NCBI GenBank assembly: GCA_041655055.1
Contig: JBBAGE010000058.1
Coordinates: forward strand, 1 to 13,075
Source: JBBAGE01 sp041655055
GTDB taxonomy: Bacteria; Pseudomonadota; Alphaproteobacteria; Rhodobacterales; Rhodobacteraceae
Reading direction: 5' to 3'
DNA: 13,075 bases
Within the stretch, counting starts at the first letter, position 1. Each line of letters begins with the position of its first letter. The notes under the pieces are model-generated. The model did not search any database. It worked only from the letters and a program-made list of their open reading frames with translations, and was not told the origin of the DNA. This document shows, piece by piece, positions 1 through 6,787 of the stretch. A program made the translations under genes and the position numbers.

Positions 1-851
1 GCGTGCATGGCCGCTTTCCCGGCACCGTAACCACCACCGCCGACACGATTGACGCAGGCCGTGGCCCGATCCGGGTAACCGCGCTGCGCGATCCGGCGGA
101 ACTGCCCTGGGGCGATGTGGATATCGTGCTGGAATGCACCGGGATCTTTACCGACCGCGAAAAGGCTGCGATCCATCTGGGCAATGGCGCGAAACGGGTG
201 CTGGTATCCGCGCCTTCGAACGGGGCGGATAAAACCATCGTTTACGGCGTGAACCATGATGTCCTTAGCGGCGATGACGTGATCGTGTCGAACGCATCAT
301 GCACCACCAACTGCCTAAGCCCGGTGGCCAAGGTTTTGCACGATTCCATCGGCATCGTGAAGGGGTTCATGACCACGATCCACGCCTATACCGGCGATCA
401 GCCGACGCTGGATACGATGCACAAGGATCTCTACCGCGCGCGCGCCGCAGCGATGAGCATGATCCCGACATCCACGGGTGCGGCCAAGGCCGTGGGTCTG
501 GTGCTGCCGGAGTTGAACGGCAAGCTCGACGGTGTGTCGATCCGCGTGCCCACGGCGAATGTCAGCGTTGTTGACCTGACGTTCGAGGCCGCGCGCCCCA
601 CCACGGTCGATGAGGTGAACGCCGCGATCATCGCCGCTGCTGATGGCCCGCTCAAAGGGGTGTTGGCCTATACCGATCAGCCGCTGGTGTCGGTGGATTT
701 CAACCATGATCCGCATTCCTCGACCTTTGCGCTGGATCAAACCAAGGTTCTGGATGGCAATATGGTGCGTATCCTGACCTGGTATGACAACGAATGGGGC
801 TTTTCCAACCGCATGGCCGATACCGCCGTCGCCATGGGCAAATTCCTCTGA
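1..851 (+). CDS. gap: Glyceraldehyde-3-phosphate dehydrogenase, 3' part (5' end outside window)
   Basis: This is a cytoplasmic glycolytic/gluconeogenic enzyme converting glyceraldehyde-3-phosphate, NAD(P)+ and phosphate to 1,3-bisphosphoglycerate. The reading frame is open to the left edge (codons from position 3). About 282 residues are visible of a family length near 333, so the first ~50 residues, including the Rossmann GFGRIG motif, are outside. The GTG at position 3 is an internal Val (VHGRFPG), not a start. The active-site motif SNASCTTNCL puts the catalytic Cys at 300-302, and the FMTTIHAYTGDQ segment holds the catalytic His. TSTGAAKAV, RVPT and WYDNEWG(F)S, all GAPDH hallmarks, follow. 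The coenzyme-selecting residue is not visible, so NAD versus NADP preference cannot be judged. A strong terminator begins about 20 bases after the stop codon. Family identity is certain; which paralogue (gapA or gapB type) is not. Confidence 0.97.
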   Translation, partial: VHGRFPGTVTTTADTIDAGRGPIRVTALRDPAELPWGDVDIVLECTGIFTDREKAAIHLGNGAKRVLVSAPSNGADKTIVYGVNHDVLSGDDVIVSNASCTTNCLSPVAKVLHDSIGIVKGFMTTIHAYTGDQPTLDTMHKDLYRARAAAMSMIPTSTGAAKAVGLVLPELNGKLDGVSIRVPTANVSVVDLTFEAARPTTVDEVNAAIIAAADGPLKGVLAYTDQPLVSVDFNHDPHSSTFALDQTKVLDGNMVRILTWYDNEWGFSNRMADTAVAMGKFL

Positions 852-871
852 GGCAAAGACAGACGTAAACG

Positions 872-904
872 AAAACCCCCGCCACCCGGCGGGGTTTTTG
901 TTTT
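872..904 (+). terminator. Rho-independent terminator of gap
   Basis: GC-rich hairpin: a left arm of four A, five C and GCC (872-883), a short ACCC loop, and the complementary GGCGGGG (888-894), with one C bulged. It is followed by TTTTTGTTTT. It begins 20 bases after the gap stop codon. The left-hand A-run gives a weaker T-run on the other strand, so it may also stop leftward transcription. Confidence 0.9.
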
Positions 905-932
905 GGACGGAATCGAGCGGGACAACCTGCCT

Positions 933-951
933 GCCCGGCGTGCCGCCGGGC
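933..951. repeat. GC-rich perfect inverted repeat in the gap/coaD convergent gap
   Basis: GCCCGGC (933-939) and GCCGGGC (945-951) form a perfect 7-bp stem around GTGCC. No T-run follows on either strand, so it is not a classical terminator. It may be a backup hairpin or have no function. Confidence 0.45.
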
Positions 952-1021
952 GCGACGTCACAGGCTGTAAAACGTTAATTGAACGGCGAGCCTATAAAGC
1001 TGACCGGATTTGCTCTGACCC

Positions 1022-1049
1022 ACAAAAAGCACCCCGGGCGGGGCTTGCC
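1022..1049 (-). terminator. Probable terminator of the CBS protein-coaD unit
   Basis: On the minus strand, 25 bases past the coaD stop codon, the sequence reads GCA-AG-CCCC-GCCC-GGGG-TGC followed by TTTTTG. This is a short GC stem with a two-base bulge and a T-run. It faces the gap terminator across a convergent gap, as expected. The stem is short, hence moderate confidence. Confidence 0.6.
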
Positions 1050-1073
1050 AGACTGGCAGAATGGCTGACGCCC

Positions 1074-1571
1074 TTAGCCCTTGCCCAGCCGCGTCAGAAG
1101 CCGCGCGCGCACGTTTGGCGAAACGAATTTCGTCACATCCCCATCCAGCCGCGCGATTTCCTTGACCAGTTTCGACGCGATCGCCTGATATTTCGCCTCG
1201 GCCATCAGGAAAACGGTCTCGATATTATCGTCAAGCGCCCGGTTCATCCCAACCATTTGATATTCATATTCAAAATCCGTCACTGCCCGCAGTCCGCGCA
1301 GGATCATCTGCGCCCCCACATCGCGGGCCGCCTGGATCAGCAGATTGTCAAAGGGATGAACCACGATCTCGCAGCCCGTTTCTTGGGCGAGGCTGGCACA
1401 TTCGGCCTCGACCATCGCCACACGTTCTTCGAGCGAGAACAGCGGTCCCTTGTCGCGATTGACCGCCACCCCGATGACAAGCCGGTCCAGCAACGCACAA
1501 CCACGCCTGATAATGTCCGTATGCCCCAAGGTGATCGGGTCAAAGGTGCCGGGGTATAAGCCGATATGCAT
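1074..1571 (-). CDS. coaD: Phosphopantetheine adenylyltransferase (PPAT)
   Basis: Catalyses the penultimate step of coenzyme A synthesis: 4'-phosphopantetheine + ATP to dephospho-CoA + pyrophosphate, in the cytoplasm. The protein is 165 residues, against a family length near 160. It starts MHIGLYPGTFDPITLGH, carrying the nucleotidyltransferase signature GxFDPxTxGH. The later segment ILRGLRAVTDFEYEYQM and the C-terminal SKLVKEIA (place of the ISSTxxKE-type motif) are also CoaD hallmarks. I chose the ATG at 1571 because AGGAG lies 10 bases upstream and the family N-terminus begins there. An in-frame GTG ten codons upstream (1601) would add a basic stretch not typical of the family. It lies 72 bases downstream of the CBS-domain gene on the same strand and could be its distal operon partner. 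Confidence 0.96.
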   Translation of the reverse strand: MHIGLYPGTFDPITLGHTDIIRRGCALLDRLVIGVAVNRDKGPLFSLEERVAMVEAECASLAQETGCEIVVHPFDNLLIQAARDVGAQMILRGLRAVTDFEYEYQMVGMNRALDDNIETVFLMAEAKYQAIASKLVKEIARLDGDVTKFVSPNVRARLLTRLGKG

Positions 1572-1643
1572 GATGCGGGCGCTCCTGATTTTCGCGCGCA
1601 CGCAACAATATTACACGCCAAGATGCAAGGGCTTGCGTTAATT

Positions 1644-2081
1644 TTAATAGCCGCCGGCGATCATTCCCTCTAGCGCGTCATTTTCCATCGCCAGTTCCGA
1701 AAGCCGCGCCTTGACCACGTCACCGATGGAAATGATCCCGACCATCTCGCGCCCCTCCATCACCGGCATATGGCGAAACCGCCCATCGGTCATGCGCTGC
1801 AAGACGGTGTCGGCGCGCTCGTTACAGGTGCAGGTCATGATCCGCTTGCTCATGGCATCGCGAACGGGATGACGCAGACAGGCGTTGCCGCCGACCATCA
1901 ATTCGCGCACGATATCGCGCTCGGAAATGATCCCCATAGGGGGCTTGCCCGGTTCGCCCACGACCAGGGCGCCAATCCGGTATTCGGCCAAAAGCGCCAC
2001 CGCCTCGGCAATTTCGGCCTGCGGGGCGACCATGAAAACCCGTTCATCGCCCTTGGATTGAAGAATTCGACTGACAAGCAT
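1644..2081 (-). CDS. Tandem CBS-domain protein, function unknown
   Basis: A 145-residue soluble protein made almost entirely of two CBS domains. The first spans about residues 10-68 and ends GIISERDIVREL; the second spans about 76-132 and ends GIISIGDVVKARL. It has a short helical tail ending ENDALEGMIAGGY. CBS pairs bind adenine nucleotides (AMP, ATP, SAM, NADH) and usually act as energy or redox sensors, but the ligand and partner here cannot be told from sequence. The start at 2081 is set by a near-perfect Shine-Dalgarno, AGGAGG, six bases upstream. An in-frame start 15 bases further up (2096) would remove that spacing. It is divergent from mmsA and is followed on the same strand by coaD. 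Stand-alone two-CBS proteins of this length are common in alphaproteobacteria. No catalytic domain is fused to it. Confidence 0.93.
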   Translation of the reverse strand: MLVSRILQSKGDERVFMVAPQAEIAEAVALLAEYRIGALVVGEPGKPPMGIISERDIVRELMVGGNACLRHPVRDAMSKRIMTCTCNERADTVLQRMTDGRFRHMPVMEGREMVGIISIGDVVKARLSELAMENDALEGMIAGGY

Positions 2082-2104
2082 TCCTGACCTCCTCACGCTT
2101 GGTG

Positions 2105-2163
2105 TGACCTATTGTCGCAGTGTCGCCCTGCATCGGCAGAGCTGTCAAGTCACAGATAGGTCA
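2105..2163. repeat. 8-bp inverted repeat flanking the divergent promoter region
   Basis: TGACCTAT (2105-2112) and ATAGGTCA (2156-2163) are perfect inverted copies separated by 43 bases. They bracket the candidate CBS-gene promoter and lie between the two divergent genes. This could be a two-site operator or chance; there is no direct evidence of binding. Confidence 0.4.
2119..2148 (-). promoter_or_regulatory. Candidate sigma-70 promoter for the CBS-protein gene
   Basis: On the minus strand a consensus -35 box TTGACA (2148-2143) is followed, after 18 bases, by a poor -10 GACACT (2124-2119). The start of transcription would fall about 30 bases before the ATG at 2081. The -35 is perfect and the -10 matches only half the consensus. 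Confidence 0.4.
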
Positions 2164-2241
2164 GTCTGCGCCTTTGACGAGCCCCGTTTGCCCTTGCCCC
2201 GCATCATGGCGGCACTATCCTGCCCCCAAATAGGAGACCCC

Positions 2242-3741
2242 ATGCAAGAGCTATTCCATTTCATCAACGGGCGCGCGCATCCCGCCGCCTCGGGCCGCTT
2301 TGGCGATGTGTTCAACCCGGCCACAGGCGCGGTGCAGGCGCATGTGCCGCTTGCCGATGCCGCCACGCTTGACGCCGCGATCACGGGGGCACAGGCGGCC
2401 CAGCCCGGTTGGGCGGCCACCAATCCGCAACGGCGCGCGCGGGTGTTGATGGAATTTGCCCGGCTGATCGACCGCGACATGGCCCCGCTGGCCGAGGCCC
2501 TGTCGCGCGAACATGGCAAGACGCTGGCCGATGCGCGCGGCGATATCCAGCGCGGGCTTGAGGTGATCGAATTCTGTATCGGTGCGCCGCATCTGCTCAA
2601 GGGCGAATATACCGACAGCGCCGGGCCGGGGATCGACATGTATTCCATGCGCCAGCCGCTGGGTCTGGTGGCGGGGATCACGCCCTTCAATTTTCCCGCC
2701 ATGATCCCGATGTGGCAATTCGGCCCGGCTTTGGCCGCGGGCAATGCCTTCATCCTCAAACCATCCGAGCGCGCACCCTCGGTGCCGCTGATGCTGGCGG
2801 CGCTACTGGTGGAATCCGGCCTGCCCGCGGGGGTGTTACAGGTGATCAACGGCGATCACACCATTGCCGAAGCGCTGGTGGAACATCCCGCCATTGCGGC
2901 CGTCAGCTTTGTCGGATCGACGCCGATTGCCGCCCATGTCTATGCCCGCGCGGCGGCCACGGGCAAACGCGCGCAATGTTTTGGCGGCGCGAAAAACCAC
3001 ATGATCATCATGCCCGATGCCGATCTGGATCAGGCCGCCGACGCGCTGATCGGCGCGGGCTATGGTGCGGCGGGTGAACGCTGCATGGCCGTATCCGTGG
3101 CCGTGCCGGTGGGCGCGGCCACGGCCGATGCGCTGATCACCCGTCTGATCCCCCGGATCGAGGCGCTGAAGGTCGGCCCCTACAGCGCCGGCGAGGATGT
3201 CGATTTCGGCCCGGTGATATCGGCCACGGCACAGGCCAATATCCGGCGCCTTGTGCAAAGCGGCGTGGATCAGGGCGCGAAACTGGTCATCGATGGGCGC
3301 AATTTTCGCCTGCAGGGCTATGAGGATGGCTTTTTCGTCGGCCCGCATCTGTTCGACCATGTTACCCCCGATATGGAGATTTATCGCCAGGAAATTTTCG
3401 GCCCCGTCCTGTCGGTGGTGCGCGCGGCGAACTATGAAGACGCGCTCGCGCTTGCGACCGATCATGAATATGGCAATGGCACCGCGATCTTTACCCGTGA
3501 TGGCGATACGGCCCGCGATTTCGCCGCCCGTGTCAGCGTCGGGATGGTGGGTATCAACGTGCCGATTCCGGTGCCGCTTGCCTATCATTCCTTTGGTGGC
3601 TGGAAACGTTCGGTTTTTGGCGATCTGAACCAACATGGCCCGGACGCGTTCCGGTTCAATACACGCACGAAAACGGTCACCGCCCGCTGGCCTTCGGGGA
3701 TCAGATCAGGTCAGGAATTCAATTTTCGACCGCTGGGATGA
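2242..3741 (+). CDS. mmsA: CoA-acylating methylmalonate-semialdehyde dehydrogenase
   Basis: Oxidises malonate- or methylmalonate-semialdehyde with NAD+ and CoA to acetyl- or propionyl-CoA plus CO2, serving valine, beta-alanine, myo-inositol or propionate breakdown. The protein is 499 residues, normal for the family. ALDH features in order: TPFNFP at 148-153; the nucleotide-binding stretch FILKPSERAPS around 170-180; FVGSTPIA at 223-230; FGGAKNH at 247-253; catalytic Cys281 in AAGERCMAVS; EIFGPVLSV at 384-392. In FGGAKNH an Asn (N252) replaces the general-base Glu of hydrolytic ALDHs, which is diagnostic of the CoA-dependent MMSDH branch. The start at 2242 has TAGGAG five bases upstream and gives the family N-terminus; the frame is open to 2104, but that extension is not conserved-looking. 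No mmsB or acyl-CoA dehydrogenase gene adjoins it, so it appears to be a single-gene unit. Confidence 0.95.
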   Translation: MQELFHFINGRAHPAASGRFGDVFNPATGAVQAHVPLADAATLDAAITGAQAAQPGWAATNPQRRARVLMEFARLIDRDMAPLAEALSREHGKTLADARGDIQRGLEVIEFCIGAPHLLKGEYTDSAGPGIDMYSMRQPLGLVAGITPFNFPAMIPMWQFGPALAAGNAFILKPSERAPSVPLMLAALLVESGLPAGVLQVINGDHTIAEALVEHPAIAAVSFVGSTPIAAHVYARAAATGKRAQCFGGAKNHMIIMPDADLDQAADALIGAGYGAAGERCMAVSVAVPVGAATADALITRLIPRIEALKVGPYSAGEDVDFGPVISATAQANIRRLVQSGVDQGAKLVIDGRNFRLQGYEDGFFVGPHLFDHVTPDMEIYRQEIFGPVLSVVRAANYEDALALATDHEYGNGTAIFTRDGDTARDFAARVSVGMVGINVPIPVPLAYHSFGGWKRSVFGDLNQHGPDAFRFNTRTKTVTARWPSGIRSGQEFNFRPLG

Positions 3742-4196
3742 ATGAAATTACCTCTGCGCAATTGGATCGCTCCTCCTGCGCAGAGGCAGAACGTGTATCA
3801 ATGACGCTGCTTTTGTCAGATTTTCATCGTCTTCCAAAAGCAACCAATCGTGGTATCGACGCCTCACCATCCACCGCTTGCATAAGCGATAATTACACAA
3901 AATAAGCCGTCGTAAGCATTGCAATGCCCGAAGGCTGGCTTCCGTCTGAAATCACGCCCGATCAAACTCGGATCGGGCATTTGGAACCCCTCAATAGGCC
4001 CAATACGACTTTAGCATGAAATGCCGCTTTTTCGGCGTGCCGGCGTCGTTGATGTGACAAAATACAACCGGCGCGATATTTTCTGCGCCCGCTCAGGCCA
4101 AGATTGCCAAAATTTTAAGCATTCAGACATCCTGATGATTTACCCAGCGCTGCATCACGTAAACGCGCACAATCATGCCGGGAATGTGATTCGGCC
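3742..4196. other. AT-richer intergenic region with several dyads, no supported gene
   Basis: This 455-base gap lies between convergent mmsA and the Lrp-type regulator. A hand count of 3781-4200 gives about 50% GC, clearly below the ~62% of flanking genes. Besides the 3751-3786 repeat it holds: a CGCTT/AAGCG stem around GCAT (3875-3888); a perfect 8-bp stem GCCCGATC/GATCGGGC with a seven-base loop (3956-3978); and a GCCG/CGGC stem around a T-rich loop (4023-4036). The last could help end the leftward regulator transcript. No reading frame here has a credible start, ribosome-binding site or family signature. It may be a decayed gene, an element remnant or a small-RNA locus; I cannot tell which. 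Confidence 0.6.
3751..3786. repeat. 10-bp perfect inverted repeat just after mmsA
   Basis: CCTCTGCGCA (3751-3760) and TGCGCAGAGG (3777-3786) form a perfect 10-bp stem with a 16-base loop, starting nine bases after the mmsA stop codon. Its position suits an mmsA transcript end, but no T-run follows on the plus strand; the minus strand continues TAATTTCATT. It may be an intrinsic terminator of weak type, a 3'-end stabiliser, or a protein site. Confidence 0.6.
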
Positions 4197-4670
4197 TCAG
4201 CCCTGTGCCGGAACGGGCAGGATCGTGGTGGATTTGATCTGTTCCATCGACAGCAAGGCCGTCACGTTGTAAATCCGCACCTCGGATATCAGCGCCTGAT
4301 AAAATGCGTCATAAGCACGCGCATTTTTCACCCGCACTTTCAGGATATAGTCGATTTCACCGGCCAGACGGTGCGCTTCCATTACCTCGGGGCGGCTGCG
4401 CAGCACGTGCAGAAATTTTTCCTGCCAGCTTGCCTCATGTTCGGATGTGCGGATCAGCACGAAAAAGCATGCCTCAAGCCCAAGCGATTCCGGATCAAGG
4501 ATCACGGTCTGCTGCCCGATCACGCCCGCTTCGCGCAGCTTGCGGATACGGTTCCAGACCGGGGTTTTCGATGACCCCACCTTGCGCGCGATCACATCCA
4601 GCGACTGCCCGGCATCCTCTTGCAGTTCGATCAGAATTTTCCGGTCAATGGCGTCAAGTTGGGCTGTCAT
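4197..4670 (-). CDS. Lrp/AsnC-family transcriptional regulator
   Basis: A 157-residue DNA-binding protein. It starts MTAQLDAIDRKILIELQEDAG, with a winged helix-turn-helix over about residues 5-50 (SLDVIARKVGSSKTPVWNRIRKLREAGVI). The AsnC_trans_reg/RAM ligand-binding domain covers about residues 65-145 (CFFVLIRTSEHE, PEVMEAHRLAGEIDYILKVRV). Such proteins form dimers to octamers and respond to amino acids. I chose the ATG at 4670 because AAGGGA lies seven bases upstream and the family begins there; the frame stays open to 4718. It is divergent from the sulfur-assimilation operon, with 145 bases between the two starts, so regulation of that operon, perhaps sensing cysteine or O-acetylserine, is the natural inference. 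The gene is probably autoregulated too. The effector is unknown. Confidence 0.95.
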   Translation of the reverse strand: MTAQLDAIDRKILIELQEDAGQSLDVIARKVGSSKTPVWNRIRKLREAGVIGQQTVILDPESLGLEACFFVLIRTSEHEASWQEKFLHVLRSRPEVMEAHRLAGEIDYILKVRVKNARAYDAFYQALISEVRIYNVTALLSMEQIKSTTILPVPAQG

Positions 4671-4762
4671 CTTCGTTTCCCTTGCATTCGCAGGACAAGC
4701 GTTCGCGCCGCGCGGCATAGCGGAACATATATCCTTATTCCCCCCAGCGTATAGCCAGATAT

Positions 4763-4777
4763 CAGAACAACATTCTA
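4763..4777. promoter_or_regulatory. Candidate Lrp-type operator in the divergent cys promoter region
   Basis: CAGAACAACATTCTA matches 12 of 15 positions of the classical E. coli Lrp consensus YAGHAWATTWTDCTR as I recall it. It has the dyad AGAA-N5-TTCT. It sits midway between the Lrp-type gene start and the DUF2849 start, and overlaps a possible rightward -10 box TATATT (4776-4781) that has no good -35. The overlap would suit repression or regulator-dependent transcription. Confidence 0.5.
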
Positions 4778-4815
4778 TATTACAGGCTGAAAATACACAA
4801 ATTCAGGATTGCCCC

Positions 4816-5124
4816 ATGTCGCGCGTCTTTACCCCCAAGATCATTACCGCAAATGCCCTGCTTGAAGGCGATGTGATCTATCTGGGCCATGACGGGCAAT
4901 GGGTGCGCTGTCTGCGTGATGCCCGGTTGATCGAAGACGCCGCACAGGCCGAGGCCCAACTGGCCGAAGCCTTGGCCGATCCGCTGGTGGTGGGCGCCTA
5001 TCTTGCCGATGCCGCCCCCGGCCCCGATGGCCCCCGCTCGACCCATTTTCGCGAAACCTTTCGCGCCGCAGGCCCGTCCAACTACCCCCACGGCAAGCAG
5101 GTGGAGATTACAGCAGATGTATAA
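4816..5124 (+). CDS. DUF2849 protein, first gene of the sulfite reductase operon
   Basis: A 102-residue soluble protein starting MSRVFTPKIITANALLEGDVIYLG, with WVRCL at about 31-35 and a tail reading HFRETFRAAGPSNYP. I recognise it as the DUF2849 family, which typically lies immediately before nitrite/sulfite reductase genes in alphaproteobacteria. No biochemical role is established to my knowledge; a part in assembling or feeding sulfite reductase is only inference from its fixed position. The start at 4816 has CAGGAT seven bases upstream. Its last codons overlap the cysI start by eight bases (GATGTATAA contains the cysI ATG), implying translational coupling. In many relatives cysG (siroheme synthase) lies upstream of this gene; here the regulator is directly upstream instead. 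Confidence 0.9.
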   Translation: MSRVFTPKIITANALLEGDVIYLGHDGQWVRCLRDARLIEDAAQAEAQLAEALADPLVVGAYLADAAPGPDGPRSTHFRETFRAAGPSNYPHGKQVEITADV

Positions 5125-6787
5125 GTATAACGAATTCGACGAAGCCTTTGTGCGCACCCGCGTGGCCCAGTTCAGCGGCCAGATCGCGCGCCGCATCGAT
5201 GGATCGCTGAGCGAAGATGAATTCCGCCCGCTGCGGCTGATGAACGGGCTTTATCTGCAACTGCACGCCTATATGCTGCGCGTGGCCATTCCCTATGGCA
5301 CGCTGAATGCGCGGAAAATGGAACAGCTCGCCCATATCGCGGAAACCTGGGACAAGGGCTATGGTCATTTCACCACCCGCCAGAATATCCAGTTCAACTG
5401 GCCAAAACTGCCCGATGTGCCCGCGATCCTGACCGCGCTGGCCGATGTGGAAATGCATGCGATCCAGACTTCGGGCAACACGATCCGCAACGTGACCGCC
5501 GATCATTTCGCTGGCGCCGCAGCGGACGAGGCGACCGACCCCCGCCCCGTCGCCGAATTGCTGCGCCAATGGTCCACCGACCACCCCGAATTTCAATTCC
5601 TGCCGCGCAAGTTCAAGATCGCGGTGACCGGGGCCAAACATGACCGCGCCGTGATCCGCGCCCATGATATCGGGCTGGCGCTGCTGCGCCGCGACGGGGC
5701 ACTGGGGGTGCAAGTGATCGTGGGCGGCGGGCTGGGCCGCACACCGATGATCGGCAAGGTGCTGAATGAATTCGTGCCGATCGAAGACATGCTGCCTTAT
5801 TGCGAGGCGGTGGTTTCCGTCTGGAACCTGCTGGGGCGGCGCGACAACAAGTTCAAATCCCGCATCAAGATCACGGTGCATGAACACGGGATCGACGAAA
5901 TCCGCCGCCTGACCGAGGAACGCTTTGCCATGATCCGCTCTACCTTTGGCGGGGTCGATCAACAATTGCTGCGCGAGATCGAGGCGCATTTCACCCCGCC
6001 CGCCTGGGTAAACCGGCCGGTGGATGCCTATGATGCCGCCTATGCCGCCGATCCGGTGTTTCGCGCCTGGGCCGATACCAATCTGGCCGCGCATCGCGCG
6101 CCCGGCTATGCGATTGCGACCATCTCGCTCAAGGCGCATGGGGCGACGCCGGGCGATGCCACCGCCGATCAGATGCGGGTAATGGCCGATCTGGCGCGCC
6201 GCTATGGCCATGATGAATTGCGCATCAGCCATGAACAAAACGTCATCCTGCCGCATGTGCATAAATCCGATCTGCCGGCGGTGCATGCCGCGCTGAAGGC
6301 CGCGGGGCTTGCTACGGCCAATATCGGGCTGATCAGCGATATCATCGCCTGCCCCGGCATGGATTATTGCACGCTGGCCACCGCGCGTTCGATCCCCGTC
6401 GCCCAACAGATCGCCACCCGCTTTGACGAATTGAAACTTGAACACGATATCGGCGCGTTCAAGATCAAGATTTCGGGCTGCATCAATGCCTGCGGGCATC
6501 ACCATCTGGGTCATATCGGTATTCTGGGGCTCGACCGCGCGGGCGTGGAAAATTATCAGATCACACTGGGCGGTGACGGCACAGAAAACGCCGCTTTGGG
6601 CGAACGGGCCGGGCCGGGTTTTGCCTATGATGAAATCGTGCCCGCGATCGAACGGCTGGTGACCGCCTATCTCGATCTGCGTGCCAGCCGCGATGAGCCC
6701 TTTATCGAAACCTTCCGCCGTCTGGGCGCAGCGCCGTTCAAGGCAGCACTTTATCCCGCCGCACAGGAGAAAGCCAATGCCGCATGA
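5117..6787 (+). CDS. cysI: Siroheme/4Fe-4S sulfite (nitrite) reductase
   Basis: Reduces sulfite to sulfide with six electrons in sulfate assimilation. The protein has 556 residues and two ferredoxin-like/sirohaem-binding halves. The N-half contains HFTTRQNIQFNW at 84-95, carrying siroheme-contacting Arg residues. The C-half contains the four ligands of the siroheme-coupled 4Fe-4S cluster in the typical CX5C...CX3C arrangement: Cys412 and Cys418 (ACPGMDYCTLA), Cys455 and Cys459 (SGCINACGHHH). The ATG at 5117 lies inside the end of DUF2849 and begins MYKYNEFDEAF, a family-like N-terminus. No flavoprotein (cysJ) is present, and fpr lies downstream, suggesting ferredoxin-fed electrons. Nitrite cannot be excluded as a substrate from sequence, but the adjacent cysH points to sulfite. 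Its end overlaps cysH by 11 bases. Confidence 0.94.
   Translation: MYKYNEFDEAFVRTRVAQFSGQIARRIDGSLSEDEFRPLRLMNGLYLQLHAYMLRVAIPYGTLNARKMEQLAHIAETWDKGYGHFTTRQNIQFNWPKLPDVPAILTALADVEMHAIQTSGNTIRNVTADHFAGAAADEATDPRPVAELLRQWSTDHPEFQFLPRKFKIAVTGAKHDRAVIRAHDIGLALLRRDGALGVQVIVGGGLGRTPMIGKVLNEFVPIEDMLPYCEAVVSVWNLLGRRDNKFKSRIKITVHEHGIDEIRRLTEERFAMIRSTFGGVDQQLLREIEAHFTPPAWVNRPVDAYDAAYAADPVFRAWADTNLAAHRAPGYAIATISLKAHGATPGDATADQMRVMADLARRYGHDELRISHEQNVILPHVHKSDLPAVHAALKAAGLATANIGLISDIIACPGMDYCTLATARSIPVAQQIATRFDELKLEHDIGAFKIKISGCINACGHHHLGHIGILGLDRAGVENYQITLGGDGTENAALGERAGPGFAYDEIVPAIERLVTAYLDLRASRDEPFIETFRRLGAAPFKAALYPAAQEKANAA

Noticed and set aside
3..5. GTG at the left edge as a gap start codon
   Set aside because: It encodes the internal Val of the conserved VHGRFPG segment; about 50 N-terminal GAPDH residues are missing, so the gene simply runs off the window.
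2836..3636. Open frame of 266 codons antisense to mmsA, and others antisense to gap (315-740) and to the SulP gene
   Set aside because: Shadow frames of strongly conserved genes; no ribosome-binding site or recognisable motif.
3748..3951. Minus-strand open stretch of 67 codons after mmsA, with a possible ATG at 3870 (MVRRRYHDWLLLEDDENL...)
   Set aside because: It reads somewhat protein-like, but has no convincing ribosome-binding site, no recognised family, and ends inside the 3751-3786 dyad. It could be a decayed gene remnant; not enough to call.
4021..4272. Plus-strand open frame of 83 codons running into the Lrp gene from the other side
   Set aside because: No ribosome-binding site, no family resemblance, and its 3' part is antisense to the regulator's C-terminus.
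5108..6514. Open frame of 468 codons antisense to cysI
   Set aside because: Its composition (rich in H, Q, R, G, D) is the usual shadow of a high-GC gene, it has no family signature, and the sense strand encodes an unmistakable reductase with intact cluster ligands.
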